From the NCBI GenBank assembly GCA_040755415.1, contig JBFMAZ010000082.1, positions 62,001 through 126,000 on the forward strand: 64,000 nucleotides of DNA. The letters run 5' to 3'. The notes under the pieces were generated by a model, which saw only the letters and a list, made by a program, of their open reading frames with translations, made no database searches and had not been told where the DNA came from. Made by a program: the position numbers and the translations under genes. Source of the DNA: QYQD01 sp040755415 (GTDB lineage Bacteria > Desulfobacterota > QYQD01). How positions within the stretch are numbered: the stretch's first letter is position 1; each line of letters starts with the position of its first letter. Below are positions 23,767-34,000 of the stretch, piece by piece.

Positions 23767-26091
23767 TCATACTTTTATAAGTTTAGCCCGCGTTCCCCAC
23801 CACACAGCCAGGCCAGTCACCGGGTCTAATTCTGGCTCGAGTACCTCATAGGCATTAACGCCTTTTCCAGTCAAAAACGGGTCATCGTTGCTATGTCCCA
23901 GTCCGAGGGGGATGCCGATAACATCCGGCATCATACCCACATCCAGGTGAACACGAACTGATAATCTTCCGGTAGGACATTGAACTGCAGCCGCATCCCC
24001 TTCAACCAGTCTCAACCGGCCGGCCGTCTCTGGATTTACCCGAACCAAAAGGTCATGTTTCTGAAGAACAGTGTTATCGATATTTTTTGTTAGATAGGGT
24101 AGCGTGTCCACTGCTCTGCGATTTGCTATATTGATATTCTCATAAGCCACTAAAAGCATCGGAAACTCTCGAGAAGCCTTCATCCAGCTTACCGGCTCAA
24201 GGTGCGGTGTCTGGCCCTGAGAATTAAATGTAAGCCCCCCGCCTCCAAATATCGGCTCCTCATACCAGCACTTCCCGGCGTTGAGACCTTCCCATAGCTC
24301 ATCTGGCGAGCCAAGCATGGCCACTTCCTGATCCCCGATCCGGCCTCGTCTGGAGGCAAAAATCCCCCCGACTTTTTCCTTAAGTAAGGCCTCAAAGTTA
24401 TCCCAGGGCAGCGAGCTACCGACGCTTCCGCCCATGGCCTTGGCCAGGGGCAGGAAGACATCTCCGGGATGCCTGGCCTCAGGTACATTAGCCAGAACGG
24501 GACGGGTCAAACTTAGGGAGGCGTAAGGAACCCGGGCTGCCGAGGTTACATCCTCCAGCCTTTCCAGATAGGAAGCAACCGGAAGAATAATATCTGCTGA
24601 GAGGGTGGTTTCATTCATGCAACTCGTAAGGGCCAACACAAAGGGCACTGTCGCCACTGCTTCCTTGAACTTATGGGCCCTGGGCAGCGCATAGCACGGA
24701 TTGGCTTCGTGGACCACCAGGGCATTAACCGCGCCACCTTTAAGCGCTGCGGTCAAGTTATGTGCCATGCCAATACTATGTTTAATCTCCCCGCCTTCCC
24801 CATCGATCCGGGGCTGGGAGAGTCCCTGCTCGGCTACCGCATCTGTTACCAACGCCGGCCAGGAACTAAACGGCACCTCCCGCTGTACAACCACCCCGCC
24901 CTTTGCGCCGATACTGCCTACCAGGGCGTTGAGACTATAGATGCTCATAAATTCTGCCAGGTTACCGGACATCACTCCCTGGCCGCGGCCATAGACCGCA
25001 ACCGCAGGCTTTGTTACGGCAAATGCACGCGCCGTATCAGCAATAATGGTCGCCGGAATGCCCGTTATATCCGAGACCTTATGGAGGTTATATTCACTCT
25101 CAAGGAGCGCCTTGAATCCTTCAAATCCCTGGCAACGCGCGACGGATGACCGGTCATATAGCCCTTCCGTAACGATGACGTTAGCCATGCCCAGGGCCAG
25201 AGCAGCCTCAGTCCCGGGCTTTACCGCCAGCCACTTATCCGCCTTGGAGGCGGTAACAGAACAGTTTGGTTCTATCTGCACCAGCGTGTGCTCGTTCGCC
25301 TCCTGCCATTTTCTAAACACCATCATGTTATGGACCGGGGCACCCCAGCCTTCCAGTAACGCCACCCCAAAAGACAGCACGAATTTGCTGTTTTCCAGGT
25401 CATAGGCCAGATGCCCGCCTGTTCCCTGCATCAATGACAGGCCTACGGTCTCAACGTCCTCCTGTGAGGGCATAGTAATTACATTGGGAGAACCATAGGC
25501 ACGGAAGAACCGCTCCATTAATTCCGCAGTCAGTCCTTTCTTGCTATCCAGAATACAGGCTACTGTATGCGGATTACCGGCTTCCCGTATTTCCCTTAAT
25601 TTTCCGGTCACTATATTAAGGGCCTCATCCCAGGTAATCTTTTTCCAGGTGGCCTCACCTTCTCCCTTGGGATTTGTCCTCTTAAGCGGAGCGGTTATAC
25701 GGTTTGCCCCGTATAGGAGCTGCAGGCCGGCTGCTCCCAGCGGGCAAATCCCTCCCTGGTTTACCGGGTGGTCAGGGTTACCGGCAATCTTAACCGCCCG
25801 CAGTGGCACCGCCGGAAGCCTGCGCCTTTGTATAAATTCTTTATGATGCCAGCCCCGCCACTCATCCCGGCCCGACTTGTCCTCAACCAGCCGCAGGGTT
25901 ATCCCGCAGCCTCCCGGACAAAGCCGGCAGGTGCTATGGACAAATGAAGACGGTCCTTTAGCTGGCTCCGGGGCCCAAAGGTCGGTAAATTTAGCTGATT
26001 CGTCGATCAGGTCCCAGGGTATGGGTGTAGCCAGGGTTCCTATCGCACCTCCGACAGCAAATTTCAGGAATCCTCTCCGATCTAATTTCAT
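23767..26091 (-). CDS. qrcB: Molybdopterin-oxidoreductase-fold subunit of Qrc
   Basis: 774 aa. A Tat signal (LDRRGFLKFAVGGA) precedes a CRLCPGGCGITLR cysteine cluster completed by GGICPLGAAG, then the MopB fold (KKITWDEALNIV, YGRGQGVMSG-type loop, C-terminal MNETTLSADIILPVASYLE and IGIPLGLGHSND). Family members oxidise or reduce diverse substrates; in the Desulfovibrio Qrc, as I recall, this subunit lacks molybdenum. At the usual metal-ligand position no clear Cys or Sec is obvious. Periplasmic. Confidence 0.82.
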   Translation of the reverse strand: MKLDRRGFLKFAVGGAIGTLATPIPWDLIDESAKFTDLWAPEPAKGPSSFVHSTCRLCPGGCGITLRLVEDKSGRDEWRGWHHKEFIQRRRLPAVPLRAVKIAGNPDHPVNQGGICPLGAAGLQLLYGANRITAPLKRTNPKGEGEATWKKITWDEALNIVTGKLREIREAGNPHTVACILDSKKGLTAELMERFFRAYGSPNVITMPSQEDVETVGLSLMQGTGGHLAYDLENSKFVLSFGVALLEGWGAPVHNMMVFRKWQEANEHTLVQIEPNCSVTASKADKWLAVKPGTEAALALGMANVIVTEGLYDRSSVARCQGFEGFKALLESEYNLHKVSDITGIPATIIADTARAFAVTKPAVAVYGRGQGVMSGNLAEFMSIYSLNALVGSIGAKGGVVVQREVPFSSWPALVTDAVAEQGLSQPRIDGEGGEIKHSIGMAHNLTAALKGGAVNALVVHEANPCYALPRAHKFKEAVATVPFVLALTSCMNETTLSADIILPVASYLERLEDVTSAARVPYASLSLTRPVLANVPEARHPGDVFLPLAKAMGGSVGSSLPWDNFEALLKEKVGGIFASRRGRIGDQEVAMLGSPDELWEGLNAGKCWYEEPIFGGGGLTFNSQGQTPHLEPVSWMKASREFPMLLVAYENINIANRRAVDTLPYLTKNIDNTVLQKHDLLVRVNPETAGRLRLVEGDAAAVQCPTGRLSVRVHLDVGMMPDVIGIPLGLGHSNDDPFLTGKGVNAYEVLEPELDPVTGLAVWWGTRAKLIKV

Positions 26092-26135
26092 AGGTTAACC
26101 CTCTTCAAGACTTTTGGTTAAACGAGCTCCCAACA

Positions 26136-26726
26136 TCATTTATGACACACAAAGCAGGCGTTGCTCGTGCCTTTTTTGGCGTGACAATCCTCACACTCTT
26201 CCATGGACATGGTATCCTTGCTATAGCCGGATATTCTATAGACCTTTGCCGGAGGACTGCTGGTGGATTTGCTCATATCCTCATGGCATGCTGTGCATTC
26301 CAGTTGAGCCATCTTGACATGAGCGGCATGGGAAAAGAAGACACACAATGGCTGATAGGAATAACTAAGCCACGGGATCTCCTTGTTAGGCGTGACATAC
26401 TGTTCGACCAGCTTGGCCTCATCCGGACTCTCACCCTGCGCCGATGCATGACACTGGATGCAATTGTCCAGCCTGGGAATGCCGGTAAAGCTGCCATCTT
26501 CGCGAAACGTGTGGCAACTGTCACAGGCCAACCCCGCTCCCTCTGCACCGTGCACCTTATGATTGAAATTAATAGGTTGAGGCTTCGAAGACATGACAAT
26601 AGCCGGGTAAAGAAGCCAGCCAACCACAATGGCTACTACAAAACCAACAGCCAGCATACCTAACCCCCCGCTGGCCTGCTTGTGCCCCCCTTCTCTTCCA
26701 CCACTCGTTGCGTGCTCTTCAGACAT
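26136..26726 (-). CDS. qrcA: Membrane-anchored multihaem cytochrome c subunit of Qrc
   Basis: Start set at ATG 26726 (MSEEHATSG) with GGGGGAGG upstream; an in-frame TTG lies 9 nt earlier. One N-terminal transmembrane segment (LGMLAVGFVVAIVVGWLLYP) anchors it. Five CxxCH haem motifs are visible: CDSCH, CIQCH, CTACH, CEDCH, CFVCH, plus extra His (NFNHKVH, SHAAH) for axial ligation. QrcA described from Desulfovibrio has six haems, so one site may be atypical or absent. It should accept electrons from type I cytochrome c3. First gene of the operon. Confidence 0.82.
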   Translation of the reverse strand: MSEEHATSGGREGGHKQASGGLGMLAVGFVVAIVVGWLLYPAIVMSSKPQPINFNHKVHGAEGAGLACDSCHTFREDGSFTGIPRLDNCIQCHASAQGESPDEAKLVEQYVTPNKEIPWLSYSYQPLCVFFSHAAHVKMAQLECTACHEDMSKSTSSPPAKVYRISGYSKDTMSMEECEDCHAKKGTSNACFVCHK

Positions 26727-26766
26727 CTTGGTCAAGCCTCCCCCTTATACCTTTAGCTGCGACTCT

Positions 26767-26793
26767 TTTATAACCATCCCTTATATTTGTCAA
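26767..26793 (-). promoter_or_regulatory. Possible promoter of the qrc operon
   Basis: Minus-strand TTGACA (26793-26788), 15-nt spacer, TATAAA (26772-26767), about 40 nt upstream of qrcA. Both boxes are good but the spacer is shorter than the usual 17. Confidence 0.45.
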
Positions 26794-26907
26794 GCGAAAT
26801 TTGAATGAGGCCTCATTTCGTAACCTTATAAAACAGCTTCTATTCAGCCACTAATACACAAAGACACTAAGGGTATAGAATGGTTTGGTGACTTTGTGGC
26901 TAAATAG

Positions 26908-28497
26908 CTACAAGATATCCAACAATCTCTTGTGGATATTGTCAAAACCGCCATTGGACATAATGGCAATGACATCCCCTCCCCTGGCATATTCCTTCAA
27001 AAATCCTAATATGCCGTCTGTATCAGGAAAATAATAGGCGGTCCGGCCCCGTGTCTTTAAATCCTCAACCAGGTTCCCGGAAGAGAAACGATCCTGTTCC
27101 GGGATATTCTCCAGACCAGGCGGTTCACGCACAATTATGGAATCAGCCGCATCAAATGAAAGGGCATAATCATCCTGAAATACCCTGCGCCGGCTGGAAT
27201 TGGTCCTTGGTTCAAAAACCGCTATCAAACGCCTCCCCGGATAAGCAGCCCTCAGGGCCAGAAGGGTCTCGTGCACGGCCGTAGGGTGGTGGGCAAAATC
27301 GTCGATGACCGTGACACCATTCTTTATACCCCTTACCTCCTGCCGGCGGCATACCCCCTGGAAGGAAGACAGCCCGGCCTGAATCGCCTCCGGCGCAAGG
27401 CCTATCCTGTCCAATACCGCTATGACCGCCAGGGTGTTCAGGGCATTGTGCCTGCCTATAAGCGGACTGGTGAATCTGGCATAAAATCCGCCCTCTTTTT
27501 TAACGGAAACCTTCGCTCCTTCTCCTTCAGTCAGACAATCTGTCAGGGTCCATAGCCGGTCTTTATCTTCACCTGAAAATCCCCCTGTATCCCCCTTTTC
27601 CAAAGGGGGAATTGATGAGGTATCGTCTTTTTCCAAAGAGGAGCTGAACGTATTCCCCCCTTTAGTAAAGGGGGGGGAGGGGGGATTATTTCCTTTGTCC
27701 TTTGTCCGCCGTAGGCGGATGTGTGTTTCACCGTATCCTATAACCGGGCAGGAGGCATCCTTAATAACCTCTCTTACTATCCCGTCCTCCGTATGCGCCA
27801 CCAGGACGCCTGATGAGGGGATAATCCGGACAAAACGCCGGAAGGCATCCTTTACCTCTGCCAGATCCCGGTAGATATCGGCATGATCGAACTCCACGCT
27901 GGTCAATATGGCTATGTGGGGCTGGTAGTGCAGGAACTTAGGCCCCTTATCAAAAAAGGCCGTATCGTATTCATCGCCTTCTATTACAAAATAAGGGCCC
28001 TGGCCCAGTTTATAATTGCGCCCAAACCCCTTGACGATACCCCCGATCATGAAACCAGGGTCCGACCCGGCATGTTCCAGTATGGCGGCCAGAATGGAGG
28101 CCGTAGTGGTCTTTCCATGTGTTCCGGCCACCACCAGCGGGATTTTTCCCTTTAAGAACAGGTGACTCAACGCCTGGGGAAAAGAGACAAAGGGGATCTT
28201 CTTTTCGGCCAGGCCGCGTACCTCTTCATTATCCCGGCGGATCACGTTGCCGACAATGACCAGATCAGGATGGTGATCCAGGTTATCCGGGCTATAGTCC
28301 TGAAAGATTTTGATGCCGATAGAGGCCAGAAAAGTGCTCATAGGCGGATAGACCTGGGTATCAGAACCAGTGACCTCAAGGCCTTTCTCCTTAAGCATCC
28401 CGGCCAGAGCGCCCATGCCTGTCCCGCAGATACCCATAAGATGGACACTCTGCACCTTTTCCGGCACCTTATTTAAGCTCATATCCAATTCAGACAT
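26908..28497 (-). CDS. mpl: UDP-MurNAc:L-Ala-gamma-D-Glu-meso-Dap ligase
   Basis: 529 aa Mur-ligase fold. MGICGTGMGALAGMLKEKG and SDTQVYPPMSTFL near the N-terminus distinguish Mpl from MurC. ATP P-loop GTHGKTTTASILA (~residue 120), FVIEGDEYDTAFFDK, and the C-terminal DDFAHHPTAV and FEPRTNSSRR follow. It reattaches murein tripeptide recovered from peptidoglycan turnover to UDP-MurNAc. Compared with family members it carries an extra, low-complexity in-frame insert at about residues 260-308, encoded by palindromic repeats, between the central-domain segments VIGYGE and RLWTLTD. Confidence 0.9.
   Translation of the reverse strand: MSELDMSLNKVPEKVQSVHLMGICGTGMGALAGMLKEKGLEVTGSDTQVYPPMSTFLASIGIKIFQDYSPDNLDHHPDLVIVGNVIRRDNEEVRGLAEKKIPFVSFPQALSHLFLKGKIPLVVAGTHGKTTTASILAAILEHAGSDPGFMIGGIVKGFGRNYKLGQGPYFVIEGDEYDTAFFDKGPKFLHYQPHIAILTSVEFDHADIYRDLAEVKDAFRRFVRIIPSSGVLVAHTEDGIVREVIKDASCPVIGYGETHIRLRRTKDKGNNPPSPPFTKGGNTFSSSLEKDDTSSIPPLEKGDTGGFSGEDKDRLWTLTDCLTEGEGAKVSVKKEGGFYARFTSPLIGRHNALNTLAVIAVLDRIGLAPEAIQAGLSSFQGVCRRQEVRGIKNGVTVIDDFAHHPTAVHETLLALRAAYPGRRLIAVFEPRTNSSRRRVFQDDYALSFDAADSIIVREPPGLENIPEQDRFSSGNLVEDLKTRGRTAYYFPDTDGILGFLKEYARGGDVIAIMSNGGFDNIHKRLLDIL
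27577..27721. repeat. REP-like palindromes inserted in frame within mpl
   Basis: Contains CCCCCTTTTCCAAAGGGGG, CCCCCCTTTAGTAAAGGGGGG and the small palindrome CCGCCGTAGGCGG. The first two match the intergenic element at 52706-52812, including 'CCCCTGTATCCCCCTTTTCC'. On the coding strand they read through without a stop and encode PPSPPFTKGG and IPPLEKGDTGGF-type peptides. Confidence 0.85.
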
Positions 28498-28579
28498 ATC
28501 TTGAGATCCTAATAATAAACGTAACAGGTTAGCCTTTTGTAACTTGTTCCAAATACGGTGGATTTCGTGTCCGGTGCGA

Positions 28580-28734
28580 TTTCAAATTCGAAATCCGAAG
28601 CACGAAACCCGAAACAATATCGAATGACCAAAACCCAAAATATCAAAACGAATTCTTTCCGCTGCAGTTTGGAACATTTTGAGATTTGAGAATTTGAATT
28701 TGTTTCGAATTTCGGTATTCGAATTTCGGATTTA
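28580..28734. repeat. Interspersed imperfect inverted repeat (TTCAAATCCGAA type), copy 2
   Basis: Same arms and core as 2771-2932: starts TTCAAATTCGAAATCCGAAG, central 'TTTGGAAC', ends GAATTTCGGATTTA. Fills most of the gap between mpl and the phosphohexomutase gene; no gene is seen there. Confidence 0.75.
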
Positions 28735-28776
28735 GCCTTTGTTCCTTTCAAAACCATGGGTCCCTTTTGAAAAAAC

Positions 28777-30492
28777 CTAAAGTGTTACTAACAAACCTAC
28801 CTTTTTCAACAGCCCTCTTGCCGCATCGAACAGATCTTTTTTACCCTCTTCAGTACGTGCCTCCACGTAAAATCTGACCTTGCGTTCCGTCCCGGAAGGC
28901 CGGATCAAAAGCCAGCTCCCGTCTGCAAAAACCATCTTATAGCCATCGATATCTATGAGTCGGCTAATAACCTTTTCATCGGTACCGACCCTTAGCCTCG
29001 CTCCAGGTACATACTGGGATAAGGCCTTAAGGGTAGCCGATAGCCCTTCTCCTTGTTGTGATACGACCACGGCATCCCGGGCGGCATAGAAATGACCGAA
29101 CTCACCTTGTACCTCCGCCAGATACTGGCCCAGATTCCGATCGAGATGAAGGGTCATGGCCAGGGCCAGGATAAGCCCTATATAGGCGTCCTTTTCCGGG
29201 GTATGCCCCTTTATGGTAATACCGTCGCTCTCTTCAAAACAGACTACGGCCCGGTCTATAACCGGCTTAAATTCCTTAAATCCAACCTTCGGCTCAAATA
29301 CTTCTTCGCCCAATTGGGCGGCTATGGCATTGGCAAAATTGCTGGTAGCCACTGTCTTCGCCACCAGGCCCTTAATCCCTTTGACCTCGTGGAGATAATG
29401 ATAGGCCAGAGCCCCGAATTGATTCATCTCTACCTCTACCTGGCCGTCGGTAAACCGGATCCGGTCTGCATCCGGGTCCATGATAACCCCGAGTTTTAAC
29501 CTTTCCTTGCAGGCCTTGAGCGTCTCGTTTACCAGGCGCATGTTTCTGCTGGACGGCTCCGGGGCCACGCCACCAAAAGTGGGGTCATCTTCTCCGCGGA
29601 GGATAATTAAGCGACTGGTTGAAACGCCGCCCAATAGGTCTTTGATGTGCACCCGGCTGGCGCCGTGCACGCAGTCCACGGCTACCACAACATCCTCTCT
29701 CCGGCCAAACTCTTCAACTACGGCATCATAGTCAATGTGGTGAATGCCCTTGTTTTTCCTGACCAGGCCCTTCCAGGTCTCCAGGGCATTAAACAGGCTT
29801 ATGAGAGAGGAGTCAACGCCTTTCCTTACCGGCAGGTCTCCCTCTATGATCTCCTGCGCCCTCTCCTGAATAAACCTTGTAATCTCAGGCGCGGCCGGGC
29901 CGGCGTCAGCCGCATTAAACTTAAAACCGCCATACTCCAGGGGGTTGTGACTCGGGGTCAGATTGCAGGAAAAGGCCGCTGCCAACTCCACAACCGCAGC
30001 GGAAAGGACACCGGTGGTGGACTCACCGGCAAAGTGAACCCGGAAGCCGTGGGCAGTCAATACCTCTGCCACGGCCTGGGCAAATATCTCACCGCCGAAA
30101 CGATTGTCATAGCCCAGGACACAGCCCCGTTCCCTGGCCTCTTTATAGCTACCCACCCCCAGACTCGAACCCAACGCCGAACCGTTGTCCAAACTTTTGT
30201 ACATATCAACTATGGCCTGGGCCACCTGGCCTACCGACTTGACCGTCAGGTCTTTCCCGATGATGCCGCGCCAGCCCGAGGTCCCGAACTTGACCGGCGA
30301 TATGGGCCTGGCTTGCGAAGTCAGTATTTCGTCCCTGACCAGGGAATAAATAGCGTCGATCTCCTTTTGATAAAAGGCCCTGTTATCCGGATCGGTATTT
30401 CTTAACTTCACCAGTTCAGAAATAGCCGCAAAATAGTCACTCCCGCCATGATCGCCCGGCTTAATGTATTTATCTCTGATTTCTTTGCTCAT
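28777..30492 (-). CDS. Alpha-D-phosphohexomutase (phosphoglucomutase/phosphomannomutase)
   Basis: Start chosen at ATG 30492 (MSKEIRDKYIKPGD), which has TGAGGG just upstream; the open frame extends 31 codons further without family similarity. Active-site serine loop LTPSHNPLEYGGFKFN, metal loop MDPDADRIRF, sugar-binding FEESDGI and the phosphate-binding RPSGTERKVRFY are all present. Interconverts hexose 1- and 6-phosphates for glycan or glycogen synthesis. The FKFNAADAGPAAPE sugar loop resembles phosphoglucomutase-type members of about 570 residues. It is the last conserved gene before the defence island. Confidence 0.88.
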   Translation of the reverse strand: MSKEIRDKYIKPGDHGGSDYFAAISELVKLRNTDPDNRAFYQKEIDAIYSLVRDEILTSQARPISPVKFGTSGWRGIIGKDLTVKSVGQVAQAIVDMYKSLDNGSALGSSLGVGSYKEARERGCVLGYDNRFGGEIFAQAVAEVLTAHGFRVHFAGESTTGVLSAAVVELAAAFSCNLTPSHNPLEYGGFKFNAADAGPAAPEITRFIQERAQEIIEGDLPVRKGVDSSLISLFNALETWKGLVRKNKGIHHIDYDAVVEEFGRREDVVVAVDCVHGASRVHIKDLLGGVSTSRLIILRGEDDPTFGGVAPEPSSRNMRLVNETLKACKERLKLGVIMDPDADRIRFTDGQVEVEMNQFGALAYHYLHEVKGIKGLVAKTVATSNFANAIAAQLGEEVFEPKVGFKEFKPVIDRAVVCFEESDGITIKGHTPEKDAYIGLILALAMTLHLDRNLGQYLAEVQGEFGHFYAARDAVVVSQQGEGLSATLKALSQYVPGARLRVGTDEKVISRLIDIDGYKMVFADGSWLLIRPSGTERKVRFYVEARTEEGKKDLFDAARGLLKKVGLLVTL

Positions 30493-30612
30493 ACCCTCAC
30501 AGCGCATCATTATATAATTATCCCTAACAGATTTTTCAATATTGTCCAAAGCTAACCACAGGGACACAGAGAAAAAATAGGTCATTTCCTATTACCAATT
30601 TCATTACCTAAT

Positions 30613-30765
30613 TCATTCGGTATTACCCAATTCCCAGATTTCAGTCTTACGCCATTTTACATTCTGGCCTCGGGTAATACATTCCTCTCCCAAATCCGAC
30701 AGATACCAAGCCGTGGATGCCGGAATGGTTTCGAATTTTTCAGAAAAAAGCCGCAAGGTCATCAT
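30613..30765 (-). pseudogene. Fic-family protein N-terminal stub
   Basis: From Met-Met at 30765 the reading is MTLRLFSEKFETIPASTAWYL then SDLGE, which matches the conserved start of a Fic (AMPylation) protein family that normally continues for over 300 residues. After about 28 residues similarity is lost and a stop follows. No Fic core motif HPFxxGNGR is present nearby. The rest of the 30493-31043 gap (30817-31043) shows no gene. Confidence 0.6.
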
Positions 30766-31043
30766 CCCTCGTTTCCTGCCTTTCGTGTGTTTCGTAGTCT
30801 CTTCATAAGTCCTCACCCCTAACAGATTATCCTATTCCTCAGCTCAATTTCGGCTCATTTTTGGCTCATCAGCGGCGCACGGAACGCTTCTGAGATTATA
30901 AGCCACCATAGATTTCTTCTTAAATAATGGTCAGGCCAACTCGAATCCCACCCGCCCCTGGCGGACACCTCGGGGTGCCCGAAGAGTATAAACTTATGAA
31001 CGAATGAGTGTCCCCAAATACCCACTCTTTTTATTATGAAACC

Positions 31044-34000
31044 CTAGGCAGCCGTGGCATAGGCGCTCCGCCCAGCGCCGTAGTAATTGTCGTAAATATG
31101 TTGATAGACATTATGGCATTTTTCGGAAAACATGGTTTTGTCATACACATCCGGAAGCTTATCGTCTAGCACCTCCTCTATCGAAACCCTCACCTGCGCC
31201 CTGTTCTGCGCCTGTTTACGCCAATCCAGAACTAGCTTCTCACGTTTGAGTGTTTCCAGGAGATCCTTAGCCGCTATCTTAACCTGCTTCATTTCTTTTG
31301 CTGTAAGCTTCGTATCCGGCTTGGTCAGGATGTCGAAGATTGCCAGTTCTTCTTCGGTCAGACCTTCGCGCATACTGCGTTGCTCTTCCTCAGAAAGTTC
31401 CTTGGCAAATTCGATGAGTTTTTTGAAGAAAGCCTCGGTGCTGTGTGCACCCAGATTGTATTCCTCAATCAACTTACGCAATCGTTCAAGCAAATCAAGC
31501 CGTGATTTGTTCAGGCGTACCATATAGTTCAGCTTTTGTTCCAACAGGTTCTTAAGCCGTTCTGCCTCGATTCGTCTTCGGCCTGCTAAAATCTTACTTT
31601 CAATGGAACCAAAATCGATCTGGTTCAGGTCAATCAGGTGTCCGGTAGAATTGATTGGCGCTGGGATTACATAACCCTCTGCCACGATAGACTGATCCAG
31701 CAGTTCTTCGACTTCCCGGCGGACCTGGTCCAAGGCCTCTTCATCCCCGCCATTTCCCTCGCCGGTCGCCCGGCGTATAGCTTCCACCAGCATTATAAGT
31801 AACGCCCGGTCCGCAGCAAACCGGTTTACGGCCTTATCCGGCAGGATAGCCTTGTAGAGGGTATTGATCCGGTTTACCAAGGCGCGGAATTGGTCTTTGT
31901 TAGCAGGGGTTGCAAGCAATTTCTCGACAGCCTCTTCAATGAGCGCCAGCTTTTCAAACGCTGCGGCCCTGGTACTTTGTATTTCTGCAAGCTTAATCCC
32001 CTGCCCGGCGCAGAAGGTTTTCGCCTCTTCAACTGTCTTCGCCAGCGCCTCGATGAGTTTTTCCTTAAATTCGATGGGTCTGTCCCCTTCCTGGATCCTG
32101 CCACCCGCCCCGGAGCCATAAATGGCAAGGGCTTTTTCAAGGTTCCGGAACACACCTATATAGTCCACAATAAGACCATTGTTCTTTCCGGGAAATACGC
32201 GGTTGGCCCGGGCAATAGTCTGCATTAGGGTATGGTTACGCATCGGTTTATCCAGATAAATCGTCGAGCAGGCCGGTGCGTCGAATCCAGTCATCCACAT
32301 AGCACACAAAAAGACTATGCGCAGCGGATCAGCGGAATCCTTGAACTTGACGTCAAGCTGTTCGTTTTTCATTCGCTTACGGTGGGTCAGGATATCCAGC
32401 CCCAGCTTTTCGAATTGCCTGACTTCGTTTTGCGATTGGGAAACCACGACCGCCATATCGGTCTCCTGCATGAACCTGATCTTGCGTCTTAAGTCCTCTT
32501 CTTCCCATCTATCCTTTTTGTACTCTTGGTTTTGGATTTTCTTTAAATACGCCTTCCAGTACTTCTGCACCTTGTCATACATTCGCACCGCAGTCGCCTT
32601 ATCAATGGAAACCACCATAGCCTTACCCGCAAAGCCGCGGCCCAGGAAGTGTTCGACGATGTCGGCGGCAATCTTTTCCAGGCGGTCGTCACGGGTAATC
32701 AGGTGATAATCCCGGGCGAATTCCCGTTGCAGCTTCTCTTCCTGATCCGGGTTCAGCTCAGCCTCTTCCAGTATCCGCGCCAGATCCTGGTCCAGATTCT
32801 CGTTAATGAGCTGGAGCTCGGGGATACGGTTCTCGTAGTAAAGCGGGACGGTGGCGTTGTCTTCGATGGCCTGGCGGAAGTTGTAGATGCTGACATATTC
32901 ACCAAACACCTCGCGCGTCTTTTCCTCGCCGACAATAAGGGGTGTGCCCGTAAATCCGATGAAGGCGGCATAGGGGAGCGCATTACGCATATTCAGCGCG
33001 AAGATGTCGTACTGGCTGCGGTGGGCCTCGTCAGTCATGACGATCACGTCCGACCGATCCGACAGTTTCGGGTAGATTCCGCCCCGCTCGGTGTGAAATT
33101 TCTGAATAAGAGTAAAGATATAGCGATGGTCTTCGCGGAGCAGTTGCTTGAGATCCTCACCGCTATCGGCCCGCGCCTGCTTCTCGGTAACCGCCCCGGT
33201 TGACGCGAAGTTCTTATAGATTTGCTCATCCAGTTCCAGGCGGTCGGTGATGATTACAAAGGTCCAATTGCCCGGCAGCTTGCGCAGGACCTTCTGGGAA
33301 AAGAAGACCATGGAGAAACTCTTGCCGCTCCCCTGGGTATGCCAGAAAACACCCAGCCGCCCGCGGTTTTCCCTGTGATTCTGGACGGTCCGGATGGCCT
33401 GGTGGACGCCAAGATACTGGTGGTACCTGGCTATGAGCTTGATTGTGCCGCCCTGTATCTCCTGAAAAAGGAGGAAATTTTCGACAATATCCAGGAGCCG
33501 CGCCGGTTCACAGGTACCTCGGAGCGCAGTTTCCAGGCTGACCCTGCCGGTTTCACCCTCGTCGTTGATCTTCTTCCATTCCGTGAAATGCTCCCATTCG
33601 GCAGTAATAGTGCCTATGCTGGTCTGGCTGCCGTTCGAAAGGATGATAAAAGCATTGTACCAGAAAAGTTGCGGAATAGTTGTTTTGTAGTCGGCTAGGT
33701 TGTCGTCGTAGGCATTTTTGAGATTCTTGTGGGCGGCTTTGAGCTCGATAAAGACCAATGGAATGCCGTTTACAAACCCCAGAAGATCAGTTCGCCGGGT
33801 ATAGACCTCACCTGTCACCCAAAACTGTGAGGCAAGAAAAAAGTCATTGTTGTTCGGATTGTCCCAGTCAATAAAACGGATCGTATAATCTTCAATCTCA
33901 CCGGCCTTGCCGGTTTGTACCTGGACCAGGTAGCCGTCTTTAAGTAGCTTGTATACCTCGCGATTTGCCGCTACCGGACTCATGGCGCTATGGTCGCGGG

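Noticed and set aside
30925..30965. tRNA 3'-end-like sequence (TCGAATCCCACC), possible attachment site
   Set aside because: The flanking arms do not pair as a T stem and no second copy is found at the other island edge.
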